Positions 7,211 through 13,809 of a stretch of DNA of 21,856 nucleotides are shown in pieces. Position 1 is the stretch's first letter. Each line of letters begins with the position of its first letter. The position numbers were made by a program, and so were the translations under genes. This DNA comes from JBFGCT01 sp041581055 (GTDB taxonomy: Bacteria > Actinomycetota > Acidimicrobiia > Acidimicrobiales > Ilumatobacteraceae), in NCBI GenBank assembly GCA_041581055.1, contig JBFGCT010000055.1, positions 1 through 21,856 of the forward strand, in the 5' to 3' direction. The notes below the pieces were generated by a model, which made no database searches, was not told the origin of the DNA, and worked only from the letters and a program-made list of their open reading frames with translations.

Positions 7211-8560
7211 ATGGCGACGCCGGAGGAATTCGAGGGGCCGAGCACCGAGCTCCTGCAGACGCTGATCCGCAACGCGTGCGTCAACGACGGCACCCCGGAC
7301 TCGGGCGGCGAGACGCGCAACTCCGACGTGCTCGTGCAGTACCTGGAGGGGGCCGGGCTGGACGTCGAGCGGTTCACGCCGCGCGACGGCCGCGATTCGA
7401 TGGTCGCCCGCATCGAGGGGTCGGACCCCGACGCGCCGTCGCTGTGTCTCATGGGCCACACCGATGTCGTCCCGGTCAATCCGGAGGGCTGGGAGCACGA
7501 CCCGTTCGGCGCGGAGCTGATCGACGGCGAGGTGTGGGGCCGGGGCGCCGTCGACATGCTGAACCTGACGTCGACGATGGCGGTGGCCTTCCGCCGCCTG
7601 GCCGACGAGGGGTTCCGGCCGAAGGGCGACCTGGTCTACTTCGGCGTCGGCGACGAGGAGGCCGGCGGGGTCTACGGCGCCGAGTGGATGGCCGAGCGCC
7701 ATTGGGAGGCGATCGAGGCCGACTACGTGCTGACCGAGCTCGGCGGCTGGTCGACGACGACGGCCGACGGCGTCCGCCACGTCACGGTCAACGTCAACGA
7801 GAAGGGGATGGCGTGGCGACGCCTGCGCGTCCGCGGCACGCCGGGCCACGGCTCGATGCCGTTCGGCGCCGACAACGCGCTGGTGAAGACGGCCGAGATC
7901 ATCCGCCGGCTGACGGCCTACCGTCCGGCGCCCGTGCTCGACGAGGTGTGGCGCGCCCAGGTCGCGGCGCTGGAGCTGCCCGACGACCTGCGCGCCGGCC
8001 TGCTCGACCCGGCGCGGATCTGGGACACGATCGCGACGCTGCCGACGCCGATCGCCCGGACCTGCCACGCCCACACCCACACGACGTTCTCCCCCAACGT
8101 CTGCCACGGTGGTCAGAAGTCGAACATCATCCCGGACACGATCGACCTCGACGTCGACATCAGAACCGTCCCGGGCACGACCCAGGACGACGTCGCGCAG
8201 CACCTGCGCGAGGCGCTCGGCGACTTGATCGACCACGTCGAGATCGGCGTGATCCAGTCCTCCGAGCCGACGTCGTCGCCCTACGGCGCCGGCGATCCGC
8301 TGTGGGACGCGGTCGGCGCGCAGACGCGGCTGGCGTATCCGGGCGCCGAGCTCGTCCCGGGGTTGATCGTCGGCGGCACCGACGCCCGCTTCTACCGCGA
8401 GCGGGGCTCCACCGCCTACGGCGCCGGGCTGTTCTCCCCCGCGGTCGACTTCGCGACGTTCGGCTCGCGGTTCCACGGGAACAACGAGCGGATCGACGTC
8501 GCCTCGCTCGGCCTGTCGGGCAACCTCTGGTACGGCATCGCCCACGACCTCGTCGGCTGA
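7211..8560 (+). CDS. M20/M25/M40-family zinc metallopeptidase
   Basis: The 449-residue protein is predicted to be a di-zinc amidohydrolase acting on peptides or N-acyl amino acids in the cytoplasm (no signal peptide). The M20 metal-binding pattern is complete: H83 in GHTDVVPV with D85 behind it, the bridging D115 in GRGAVDML, the catalytic/ligand glutamates E149-E150 in GDEEAGG, E176 in TELGG, and H422 in FHGNNERID near the C-terminus. The dimerisation/lid domain is inserted at about residues 195-310 (RVRGTPGHGSMPFGADNAL). Length and motifs match DapE/ArgE/carboxypeptidase-like members, but the substrate cannot be assigned. Nothing nearby suggests a lysine or arginine pathway. The ATG start is fixed by TAAGGT 6 nt upstream. 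The gene is convergent with cofE, 20 bases between stop codons. Confidence 0.92.
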   Translation: MATPEEFEGPSTELLQTLIRNACVNDGTPDSGGETRNSDVLVQYLEGAGLDVERFTPRDGRDSMVARIEGSDPDAPSLCLMGHTDVVPVNPEGWEHDPFGAELIDGEVWGRGAVDMLNLTSTMAVAFRRLADEGFRPKGDLVYFGVGDEEAGGVYGAEWMAERHWEAIEADYVLTELGGWSTTTADGVRHVTVNVNEKGMAWRRLRVRGTPGHGSMPFGADNALVKTAEIIRRLTAYRPAPVLDEVWRAQVAALELPDDLRAGLLDPARIWDTIATLPTPIARTCHAHTHTTFSPNVCHGGQKSNIIPDTIDLDVDIRTVPGTTQDDVAQHLREALGDLIDHVEIGVIQSSEPTSSPYGAGDPLWDAVGAQTRLAYPGAELVPGLIVGGTDARFYRERGSTAYGAGLFSPAVDFATFGSRFHGNNERIDVASLGLSGNLWYGIAHDLVG

Positions 8561-8572
8561 CGGGGCCCGTGA

Positions 8573-8587
8573 CCGTTCGGCTAACGG
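8573..8587. terminator. Small hairpin between convergent genes
   Basis: CCGTT (8573-8577) pairs with AACGG (8583-8587) over a 5-nt loop and includes the cofE stop codon. The stem is short and lacks a T-tract, so this is only a weak candidate bidirectional terminator. Confidence 0.3.
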
Positions 8588-9339
8588 AACAGGTCGCGCT
8601 CGGAGTCGCGGAGCACGGGCGCGATGGTCGCCGACTCGTCGGGGGCCCACTCGAACCCGCGGATCACGGCCACCGGCACCCGGCTGGTGTTGCCCTTGAC
8701 CAGCTCCGCGGCGGCCGCCAGCTCGTCGGCGACACAGATCTCCTGGACGCGGAACTCGTGGCCGTGCGGATCGAGCTGGCCGATGTAGCTGTGGAGCGGG
8801 CTGATGCCGGCGACGCCGATCGCCACGTCGGTCTGCCCCTCGCGCCACGGCCGGCCGAACGTGTCGCTGACGACCACCGCGACGTCGCTCCCGGCGGCGG
8901 CGAATCCGGCGCGGATCGCCCGCGCCGACGCGTCGGGGTCCCGCGGGAGGACGAGCACCCGGTCGGGGCCGCCGCTCGACGACTGGTCGACACCGGAGTT
9001 GGCGCAGCAGAAGCCGTGGTGGGTCTCGGTGATCAGCACCGGTCCGATCTGGCGGATCACCCGCTTGGACTCGCGCAGCACGACCTCGACGACCCGTGGG
9101 TCCTTCTCCCAACGCTCGCCCCACGAGCGGGCGAACTGGGAGGGCTCGACGTCGGCGAGGTCGACCGCCCGCCCCTCGGCCTTGGAGACGATCTTCGACG
9201 TGACGACGGCGACGTCGCCGTCGGCAAGCGGATCGCCCTGCCCGGCCGCCGCGGCGTGGATCATCGCCGCGAGGTCCGCTCCCGGCTCGATCTCGGGGAG
9301 TCCGGCGACCCCGAAGATGCGAAGGTCGGCCGGCGGCAT
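8581..9339 (-). CDS. cofE: Coenzyme F420-0:L-glutamate ligase, stand-alone
   Basis: The 252-residue enzyme adds L-glutamate to F420-0 (and further gamma-linked glutamates) using GTP, the tail-building step of cofactor F420 synthesis. Diagnostic segments: VVTSKIVSKAEGR (45-57), DPRVVEVVLRES (80-91), ITETHHGFCCANSGVDQS (103-120), VVVSDTFGRPWREGQTDVAIGVAG (positions 155-178) and CVADELAAAAELVKG (202-216). The length is that of archaeal CofE. Mycobacterial FbiB has an additional C-terminal nitroreductase-like domain, which is absent here. The start at 9339 (MPPADLRIFG) is supported by homology and by TACCGT 6 nt upstream; an in-frame extension to 9462 would run through the divergent menB promoter and start. 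The gene implies that the organism makes F420. Confidence 0.94.
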   Translation of the reverse strand: MPPADLRIFGVAGLPEIEPGADLAAMIHAAAAGQGDPLADGDVAVVTSKIVSKAEGRAVDLADVEPSQFARSWGERWEKDPRVVEVVLRESKRVIRQIGPVLITETHHGFCCANSGVDQSSSGGPDRVLVLPRDPDASARAIRAGFAAAGSDVAVVVSDTFGRPWREGQTDVAIGVAGISPLHSYIGQLDPHGHEFRVQEICVADELAAAAELVKGNTSRVPVAVIRGFEWAPDESATIAPVLRDSERDLFR

Positions 9340-9345
9340 GGGCGA

Positions 9346-9351
9346 ACGGTA
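9346..9351 (-). promoter_or_regulatory. -10 element of cofE, leaderless start
   Basis: On the minus strand TACCGT is followed by 6 nt (TCGCCC) and the ATG at 9339. Confidence 0.55.
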
Positions 9352-9361
9352 CCCGATCGGC

Positions 9362-9367
9362 CAACAT
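9362..9367 (+). promoter_or_regulatory. -10 element of menB, leaderless start
   Basis: CAACAT is followed by 6 nt (GGGCAG) and the ATG at 9374. It keeps the two most conserved -10 positions (A2 and T6). Its -35 zone would overlap the cofE start codon. Confidence 0.45.
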
Positions 9368-9373
9368 GGGCAG

Positions 9374-10294
9374 ATGGCGAACGAGGCTGCCCCGACCGTG
9401 TCGGAGATCTTCGACCCCACCGCGTGGATCGAGCTCCCCGACTGGGGCTTCACCGACATCACGTATCACCGCGCGGTCGACGCGGGGGTCGTGCGCATCG
9501 CGTTCGACCGACCCGAGGTGCGCAACGCGTTCCGGCCGAACACGGTCGACGAGCTCTACCGCGCGCTGGACCACGCCCGCATGTCGACCGACGTCGGGTG
9601 CGTCCTGTTGACCGGGAACGGGCCCTCGCCGAACGACGGCGGCTGGGCGTTCTGCTCCGGCGGCGACCAGCGCATCCGCGGCAAGGACGGCTACAAGTAC
9701 GCCGACGGGACGACGGCCGACACGATCGAGCCCGGGCGAGCCGGTCGCCTCCACATCCTCGAGGTGCAGCGCCTGATCCGGTTCATGCCCAAGGTCGTCA
9801 TCTGCGTCGTGCCCGGCTGGGCCGCCGGCGGGGGGCATTCGCTGCACGTCGTCTCCGATCTGACCCTCGCCAGCCGGGAGCACGCCCGGTTCAAGCAGAC
9901 CGACGCCGACGTCGCCAGCTTCGACGGCGGGTTCGGATCGGCCTACCTCGCCCGGCAGGTCGGCCAGAAGTTCGCCAGGGAGATCTTCTTCCTCGGCCGC
10001 GAGTACACCGCCGACGACGCCTTCCGGATGGGGATGGTCAACGCCGCGGTACCGCACGCCGAGCTGGAGGCCACCGCGCTCCAGTGGGGCCGCGAGATCT
10101 GCGCCAAGAGCCCCACCGCGCAGCGGATGCTGAAGTTCGCGTTCAACATGATCGACGACGGCCTCGTCGGCCAGCAGGTGTTCGCCGGCGAGGCGACCCG
10201 ACTCGCGTACGGAACCGACGAGGCCCAGGAGGGACGCGACAGCTTCCTCGAGAAGCGCGAGCCCGACTGGTCCGGGTTCCCCTACCACTTCTGA
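9374..10294 (+). CDS. menB: 1,4-dihydroxy-2-naphthoyl-CoA synthase (menaquinone biosynthesis)
   Basis: The 306-residue crotonase-fold enzyme cyclises o-succinylbenzoyl-CoA to 1,4-dihydroxy-2-naphthoyl-CoA, building the naphthoquinone ring. MenB-specific features: FDRPEVRNAFRPNTVDEL (44-61), the oxyanion/CoA region AFCSGGDQRIRGKDGY (92-107), VVPGWAAGGGHSLHVVSDL (145-163), and KQTDADVASFDGG (174-186) with the active-site aspartate D184. The C-terminal AKSPTAQRMLKFAFN, EATRLAYGTDEAQEGRDSFL and FPYHF are also MenB-typical and much like the mycobacterial enzymes. The start at 9374 follows from CAACAT 6 nt upstream and from family length; the same frame is open further upstream but only as antisense of cofE. 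Respiration with menaquinone is implied. No other men genes are in the window. Confidence 0.95.
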   Translation: MANEAAPTVSEIFDPTAWIELPDWGFTDITYHRAVDAGVVRIAFDRPEVRNAFRPNTVDELYRALDHARMSTDVGCVLLTGNGPSPNDGGWAFCSGGDQRIRGKDGYKYADGTTADTIEPGRAGRLHILEVQRLIRFMPKVVICVVPGWAAGGGHSLHVVSDLTLASREHARFKQTDADVASFDGGFGSAYLARQVGQKFAREIFFLGREYTADDAFRMGMVNAAVPHAELEATALQWGREICAKSPTAQRMLKFAFNMIDDGLVGQQVFAGEATRLAYGTDEAQEGRDSFLEKREPDWSGFPYHF

Positions 10295-10312
10295 GGGGCC
10301 GGCACTGTCCTG

Positions 10313-11107
10313 ATGTCCGACCCGATCATCATCGAGGACCCCGACGACGAGCGGTACCGACAGTTCCGCCTGAACGAGCGGGGGCTGGCGAGCCGGGCGG
10401 ACAAGCGCGACGACGACGGCGCGGGGCTGTTCCTGGCCGAGGGCGACCTCGTCGTCGCCCGGGCGCTCGGCGCAGCCTGCCGGCCGGTGGCGGCGCTGGT
10501 CGACGTCGAGCGGGTCCCGGGCATCGCCGACCGGCTCGGCTGCCCGGTGTACGGCGGCGGCCTCGCGGTGCGCCAAGCCGTGTCACGGCTCGGGATGCCG
10601 CTGTCGATCATCGCCCTGTTCGAGCGTCCGGCCCGGGCGACGGTCGCCGAGCTCGCCGCGACGAGCACGCGGCTCGTCGTCGTGGAGGGCGTCGACAACC
10701 CGTCCAACGTCGGCGGCATCGTGCGCAACGCGGCGGGCCTCGGGTGGGACGGGCTGATCCTCGACCACACCAGCGCCGACCCGCTCGCCCGGCGCGCCCT
10801 CCGGGTGGCGATGGGCACGACGTTCGCCGTCCCCCACGCCCGAACCATGTCGATCGTCGACGACATCGCCGGCCTGGACGGCTTCGAACGCTACGCGCTG
10901 ACCCCCGACGCCTCGGCGGCGCCGCTCGACGCCGTGCGGCCCGGCGCCCGCGTCGCCGTCCTGATCGGCTCGGAGCGTTCTGGCCTGAGCGACGCGTTGC
11001 TCGCCACCGCGACGCCGGTCCGCATCCCGATGGCCGACGGTGTCGACTCGCTCAACGCCGCAGCGTCAGCCGCGGTCGCCTGCTGGGCGCTGCGCCGGGT
11101 GATCTGA
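10313..11107 (+). CDS. SpoU/TrmH-family RNA 2'-O-methyltransferase
   Basis: The 264-residue SPOUT enzyme uses S-adenosylmethionine to methylate a ribose 2'-OH in rRNA or tRNA. All three family motifs are present: motif 1 EGVDNPSNVGGIVRNAAGLG (125-144) with the key arginine R138, motif 2 LIGSERSGLS (217-226) with E221, and motif 3 VRIPMADGVDSLNAAASAA (236-254) with S246 and N248, which forms the trefoil knot. The N-terminal 100 residues (FLAEGDLVVARAL...) look like an L30e-like RNA-binding domain, as in TsnR/RlmB-type members. The target nucleotide cannot be predicted. The gene follows menB by 18 bases and could share its transcript; a GAGGGG lies 14 nt before the ATG, too far for an ideal ribosome site. 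Its 3' end overlaps the convergent ABC permease gene by 42 bases. Confidence 0.92.
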   Translation: MSDPIIIEDPDDERYRQFRLNERGLASRADKRDDDGAGLFLAEGDLVVARALGAACRPVAALVDVERVPGIADRLGCPVYGGGLAVRQAVSRLGMPLSIIALFERPARATVAELAATSTRLVVVEGVDNPSNVGGIVRNAAGLGWDGLILDHTSADPLARRALRVAMGTTFAVPHARTMSIVDDIAGLDGFERYALTPDASAAPLDAVRPGARVAVLIGSERSGLSDALLATATPVRIPMADGVDSLNAAASAAVACWALRRVI

Positions 11108-11938
11108 CCCGGTTGCGGCGGCCGCGCCGCGCGACCGGCGGCCGCGCGGCGCGCTCCCGCTCGGCTCCCAGGTGAAGTTGCGGACGGCGACGAACGCGCC
11201 GACCGCGCCCCACGCCGCGACCTGTGCCAGATTGTCCCAGTTGAACGCCGGGGCCTCGACGAACGGGGTGAAACAGTCCTGGAACGCGTTGACGAACGGC
11301 TTGAGCGGGAAGAAGTTGCCGACCCGCACGATCCAGTCCGGGGCGTCGTCGGAGACGACGAAGACGTCGGACACGAAGGCCAGCGGGAGGACGATCGCGT
11401 TGGCCGCCGCCGAGGCCGAGCTCGCCGACTTGACCACCGACGCCAAGGCCAGCCCGAGCGCGGCGAACGCCGAGACGCCGACGATGAACGTCACGGCGGC
11501 GGCGGGCATCTTCGCCCACTCGATCTGCAGGTCGTACAGCACGATCCCCAGCGTCAACATCAGCACGACGCCGGCGAAGGCGATGACGACGGCGGACGTC
11601 ACGAACCCGGCGATGTAGGCCCAGGTCGGCAGCGGTGTGCCGCGCCAGCGCTTGAGCACTCCCTCGTCCCGCCGGATGGGCACCATGTTGGCGAGGTTCG
11701 TGAAGCTCGCCGACACCGCCGTGTACGCCGCCAACCCGCCGGTGTAGAACTGGCGGACCGGCCAGCGCCCCTCTGGCGTGTCGATCGTGCCGTCGCCGAA
11801 CAGCGCGTTGAACAGGATGAGCATGATCAACGGCAGGGCGAGGGTGAAGAAGAAGGCGACCGGGATCCGCCGGAACGAGATGATCTGGTAACGCGTCTGC
11901 TGGGCGAGCAGGTTGGCGGTGCTCGGGAACGTGCTCAC
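11066..11938 (-). CDS. ABC-2 type transporter permease
   Basis: The 290-residue membrane subunit pairs with the ATPase encoded immediately upstream. Predicted membrane segments lie near 26-46 (VAFFFTLALPLIMLILFNAL), 64-84, 107-134, 146-168, 176-196 and 236-252, i.e. six helices as in DrrB-like ABC-2 permeases. The signature loop RRDEGVLKRWRGTPLP (89-104) lies between helices 2 and 3, as is usual for this family. The GTG start overlaps the ATPase TGA by 4 bases (GTGA), so the two are translationally coupled. The C-terminal 30 residues are Arg/Ala/Gly-rich and hydrophilic; they are encoded across a strong hairpin and over the end of the convergent methyltransferase gene, suggesting a recent 3' extension. 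Substrate unknown; DrrAB-type systems export drugs, lipids or antibiotics. Confidence 0.88.
   Translation of the reverse strand: MSTFPSTANLLAQQTRYQIISFRRIPVAFFFTLALPLIMLILFNALFGDGTIDTPEGRWPVRQFYTGGLAAYTAVSASFTNLANMVPIRRDEGVLKRWRGTPLPTWAYIAGFVTSAVVIAFAGVVLMLTLGIVLYDLQIEWAKMPAAAVTFIVGVSAFAALGLALASVVKSASSASAAANAIVLPLAFVSDVFVVSDDAPDWIVRVGNFFPLKPFVNAFQDCFTPFVEAPAFNWDNLAQVAAWGAVGAFVAVRNFTWEPSGSAPRGRRSRGAAAATGSDHPAQRPAGDRG
11123..11153. terminator. Strong GC hairpin just past the RNA methyltransferase stop
   Basis: CGCGCCGCGCG (11123-11133) pairs perfectly with CGCGCGGCGCG (11143-11153) over a 9-nt loop. It starts 16 nt after the + strand stop at 11107, so it could terminate that transcript. It lies inside the C-terminal codons of the opposing permease gene. 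No T-tract follows. Confidence 0.5.
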
Positions 11939-12867
11939 GGCGTGTCGCCCGCGGTCGTCTCGCCGTCGACCAGCGCGAGGTACACGTCCTCCAACGAGGC
12001 ACGGTGGACGCTGAGCGACTCGAGTTCGACGCCGACCTCGATCGCCCACCCCGTCAGGCGGTGGACGGCGGCGGTGGGTTCGTCGACCGTCGCCTCGACG
12101 TGCCGCCCCGCGAGCCGCACCTCGGCGCCGAACAGCGGTCCGAGCGTCGACACCGCGTCGCTGGTGGAGAGCGTCGAGGGCAACATGAAGCTGACGACCG
12201 TTCCGCTGACCTGGTTGATCAGCTGCTCGGGCGTGCCCTCGGCGACCAGCCGCCCGCGCGCGAGCACGCCGACGCGGTCGGCGAGATGCTCGGCCTCGTC
12301 GAGATAGTGCGTGGTCAGCAGGATCGTCGCGCCGTCGCTGCCGAGGCGCTCGACGAGATCCCGGGACTTGCGCCGCGCGGCCGGGTCGAAGCCGGTGGTC
12401 GGCTCGTCGAGGAACAGCATCTCGGGATGGCCGACGATGCCGAGCGCCAGGTCGACCCGCCGCCGCTGCCCGCCCGACAGCGTCCCGACGCGGTCGTCGA
12501 CCTTTTCCTCGAGCCCGACGAGCCCGACCAGCTCGTCGACGCCGCGCCGCGACGAGTAGCAGCTGCCATACAGCTCGATCACCTCGCGCACGGTGAACTC
12601 GTCCTCGACCCCGGACGACTGCAGCACGATGCCGACCCGGTCGCGGAACTCGCGGCCGGCGTGTGCCGGATCGACGCCGAGCACGCGGACCGATCCGGAT
12701 GTCGCGCTTCGATATCCCTCGGTGATCTCGACGGTGGTCGACTTGCCGGCCCCGTTCTCGCCGAGCAGGGCGTACACCTCACCCTCGCCGACCTCGAAGG
12801 AGAGGTCTTCGACGGCGAGCAGGTCGCCGTAGCGCTTGGTGAGGTTGGCGACCTCGATGACGGGCAC
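11935..12867 (-). CDS. ABC transporter ATP-binding protein (DrrA/ABC-2 exporter type)
   Basis: The 310-residue ATPase energises the ABC-2 permease encoded directly downstream. Visible motifs: Walker A GENGAGKST (36-44), Q-loop region VLQSSGVEDEFTV (81-93), signature LSGGQRRR (130-137), Walker B MLFLDEP (150-156) with catalytic E155, and switch H187 in LTTHYLDEAEHLADR. The C-terminal ~80 residues form the regulatory extension found in DrrA-like ATPases. GTG at 12867 is the chosen start because the family begins with this IEVANLTKRYG strand. TAGCGT 8 nt upstream is the likely -10. The permease start overlaps its stop by 4 bases. Export of a hydrophobic compound is likely; the substrate is not predictable. 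Confidence 0.92.
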   Translation of the reverse strand: MPVIEVANLTKRYGDLLAVEDLSFEVGEGEVYALLGENGAGKSTTVEITEGYRSATSGSVRVLGVDPAHAGREFRDRVGIVLQSSGVEDEFTVREVIELYGSCYSSRRGVDELVGLVGLEEKVDDRVGTLSGGQRRRVDLALGIVGHPEMLFLDEPTTGFDPAARRKSRDLVERLGSDGATILLTTHYLDEAEHLADRVGVLARGRLVAEGTPEQLINQVSGTVVSFMLPSTLSTSDAVSTLGPLFGAEVRLAGRHVEATVDEPTAAVHRLTGWAIEVGVELESLSVHRASLEDVYLALVDGETTAGDTP

Positions 12868-12871
12868 GGGG

Positions 12872-12886
12872 CCCGACGCTATCGGG
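12872..12886 (-). promoter_or_regulatory. -10 element of the ABC exporter in a small hairpin
   Basis: On the minus strand TAGCGT (12881-12876) is 8 nt before the GTG at 12867. It sits mostly in the loop of a 5-bp inverted repeat (CCCGA at 12872-12876, TCGGG at 12882-12886) just past the globin stop codon. The hairpin might terminate the globin transcript; it is weak. Confidence 0.35.
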
Positions 12887-12892
12887 GGCCGA

Positions 12893-13324
12893 TCACCGGG
12901 GGTAGGTCGACGCGGTGATCGGGAGACCGGTGTCGTTGCGCAGGTGCTCGGCGGTCGCCACGAAGTAGGCCATCAGCTCGTCGGCGACGTCGGCGGGGAC
13001 GTCGGCGGGGGCGCAGACCCGGTCCACCGCGGCGGCCATGTGGCGCAACCAACGATCGCGCTCGTCGGCGCCGATGCGGAACTTGAGGTGGCGCATCCGC
13101 AGCCGGGGGTGGCCGCGCTCGTCGTCGTACGTCGCCGGCCCGCCCCAGTATTGGGCGAGGAACAGGGTCAGACGGTGGCGGGCGCCGGTCAGGTCGGGTT
13201 GCTCGGGGTAGAGCGGGAGCAGCACGTCGTCGCCGGCGACGCCCTCGTAGAACGCGTCGACCAACCGCTCGAAGAACCGCATGCCGCCAACCCGGAAAAA
13301 CAGCGAGGGCGCCGTGTCGGTCAC
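12893..13324 (-). CDS. glbO: Group II truncated haemoglobin (TrHbO type)
   Basis: The 143-residue 2-on-2 globin binds haem and probably O2, or reacts with NO or peroxide, in the cytoplasm. Signature segments match TrHb group II: VGGMRFFERLVDAFY (12-26) with B10 Tyr26, LLPLYPEQPDL with the CD1 Tyr39, FLAQYWGGPATY (55-66), the proximal histidine H79 in RGHPRLRMRH, and the G8 tryptophan W92 in RDRWL. These polar distal residues are the hallmark of GlbO. The start was taken at GTG 13324, not at the TTG nine bases further upstream, because TAGCTT lies 7 nt before this GTG and the TTG overlaps that element. A -35-like TTGCCG is 18 bp further upstream, making this the best complete promoter in the window. 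Confidence 0.94.
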   Translation of the reverse strand: MTDTAPSLFFRVGGMRFFERLVDAFYEGVAGDDVLLPLYPEQPDLTGARHRLTLFLAQYWGGPATYDDERGHPRLRMRHLKFRIGADERDRWLRHMAAAVDRVCAPADVPADVADELMAYFVATAEHLRNDTGLPITASTYPR

Positions 13325-13331
13325 GACGCCC

Positions 13332-13361
13332 AAGCTAGGGAGTTCTCCGCGGAAGCGGCAA
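13332..13361 (-). promoter_or_regulatory. Promoter of the truncated haemoglobin gene
   Basis: On the minus strand: -35-like TTGCCG (13361-13356), 18-bp spacer, -10 TAGCTT (13337-13332), then 7 nt to the GTG at 13324. This is the only promoter in the window where both hexamers are convincing. The transcript would be leaderless. Confidence 0.6.
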
Positions 13362-13447
13362 GGGGAGGACCGCTCGTGGAGACTCTGTGTTCCGAGCTGA
13401 TCGACGGGCGCTCCGTCTCGGCGTCCTCGCCAGCTCGAACCGTGCGA

Positions 13448-13684
13448 TCAGGCGGCGAACACCTCGGCGGTGTCGGAGGCATCACCGGCGTCGAACTTGC
13501 GGTACTCGACCAGCTCGTCGCCGCGGACGACGAAGGGCGTGCTGCCGTCGCAGGGGTCGAGGATCAGGAACTCGTCGGTCGCGTGGAGCACCAGGACGGT
13601 CATCACATCGTCGCCGGACTTGGCGTTGGTCTTCACCTCGATGACGTCGCCGGCATTCAGCGTCTCCATCAGAATCGTCGTCAT
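13448..13684 (-). CDS. Conserved-looking small protein of unknown function, 78 residues
   Basis: I do not recognise a family. The protein is acidic, hydrophilic and predicted mostly beta: MTTILMETLNAGDVIEVKTN, then MTVLVLHATDEFLILDP, a CDGSTPFVVRGDELVEYRKF stretch and a low-complexity acidic tail ending AEVFAA. It has no signal peptide or membrane helix; the length and alternating strands suggest a small barrel. That it is a real gene is supported by a strong Shine-Dalgarno sequence, AAAGGGAG, 6 nt before the ATG at 13684. It also has flanking intergenic gaps of about 125 bases on both sides and an unusually AT-rich upstream region. It is one of the few genes here with a clear ribosome site, suggesting a true 5' UTR and possibly high expression. 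Neighbours (globin, crotonase) give no functional clue. It uses more lysine codons than its neighbours. Confidence 0.7.
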   Translation of the reverse strand: MTTILMETLNAGDVIEVKTNAKSGDDVMTVLVLHATDEFLILDPCDGSTPFVVRGDELVEYRKFDAGDASDTAEVFAA

Positions 13685-13809
13685 GGTCTGCTCCCTTTCT
13701 GTTGCGTCGCCGGCTCTGGTTCGAACTCTCGCGTCGTCGTTCAAGACATCGGTAAGAACAGCGACAAGCTTGAGTTCATTCCTGAGAATCCCCGTACCCG
13801 ATCCGAACG
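13685..13809 (-). promoter_or_regulatory. AT-rich leader and ribosome binding site of the 78-residue gene
   Basis: AAAGGGAG (13698-13691 on minus) is 6 nt before the ATG at 13684. The segment 13740-13800 is the least GC-rich stretch in the window and contains the palindrome CAAGCTTG. A promoter is expected here, but no single convincing -35/-10 pair was found. Confidence 0.5.

Noticed and set aside
8804..9373. N-terminal extension of menB by 190 codons in the same frame
   Set aside because: The extension is antisense of cofE and has no MenB homology; the start at 9374 fits family length and the promoter.
7133..11175. Long open frames antisense or out of frame across the M20 peptidase, cofE, menB and methyltransferase genes
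   Set aside because: They cross several well-supported genes on both strands and have Arg/Pro/Ala-rich low-information composition.
13385..13445. Possible tRNA from the branched repeats
   Set aside because: Too short, no anticodon arm of 5 bp, no T-loop GGTTC...A consensus in the right place and no 7-bp acceptor with tail.
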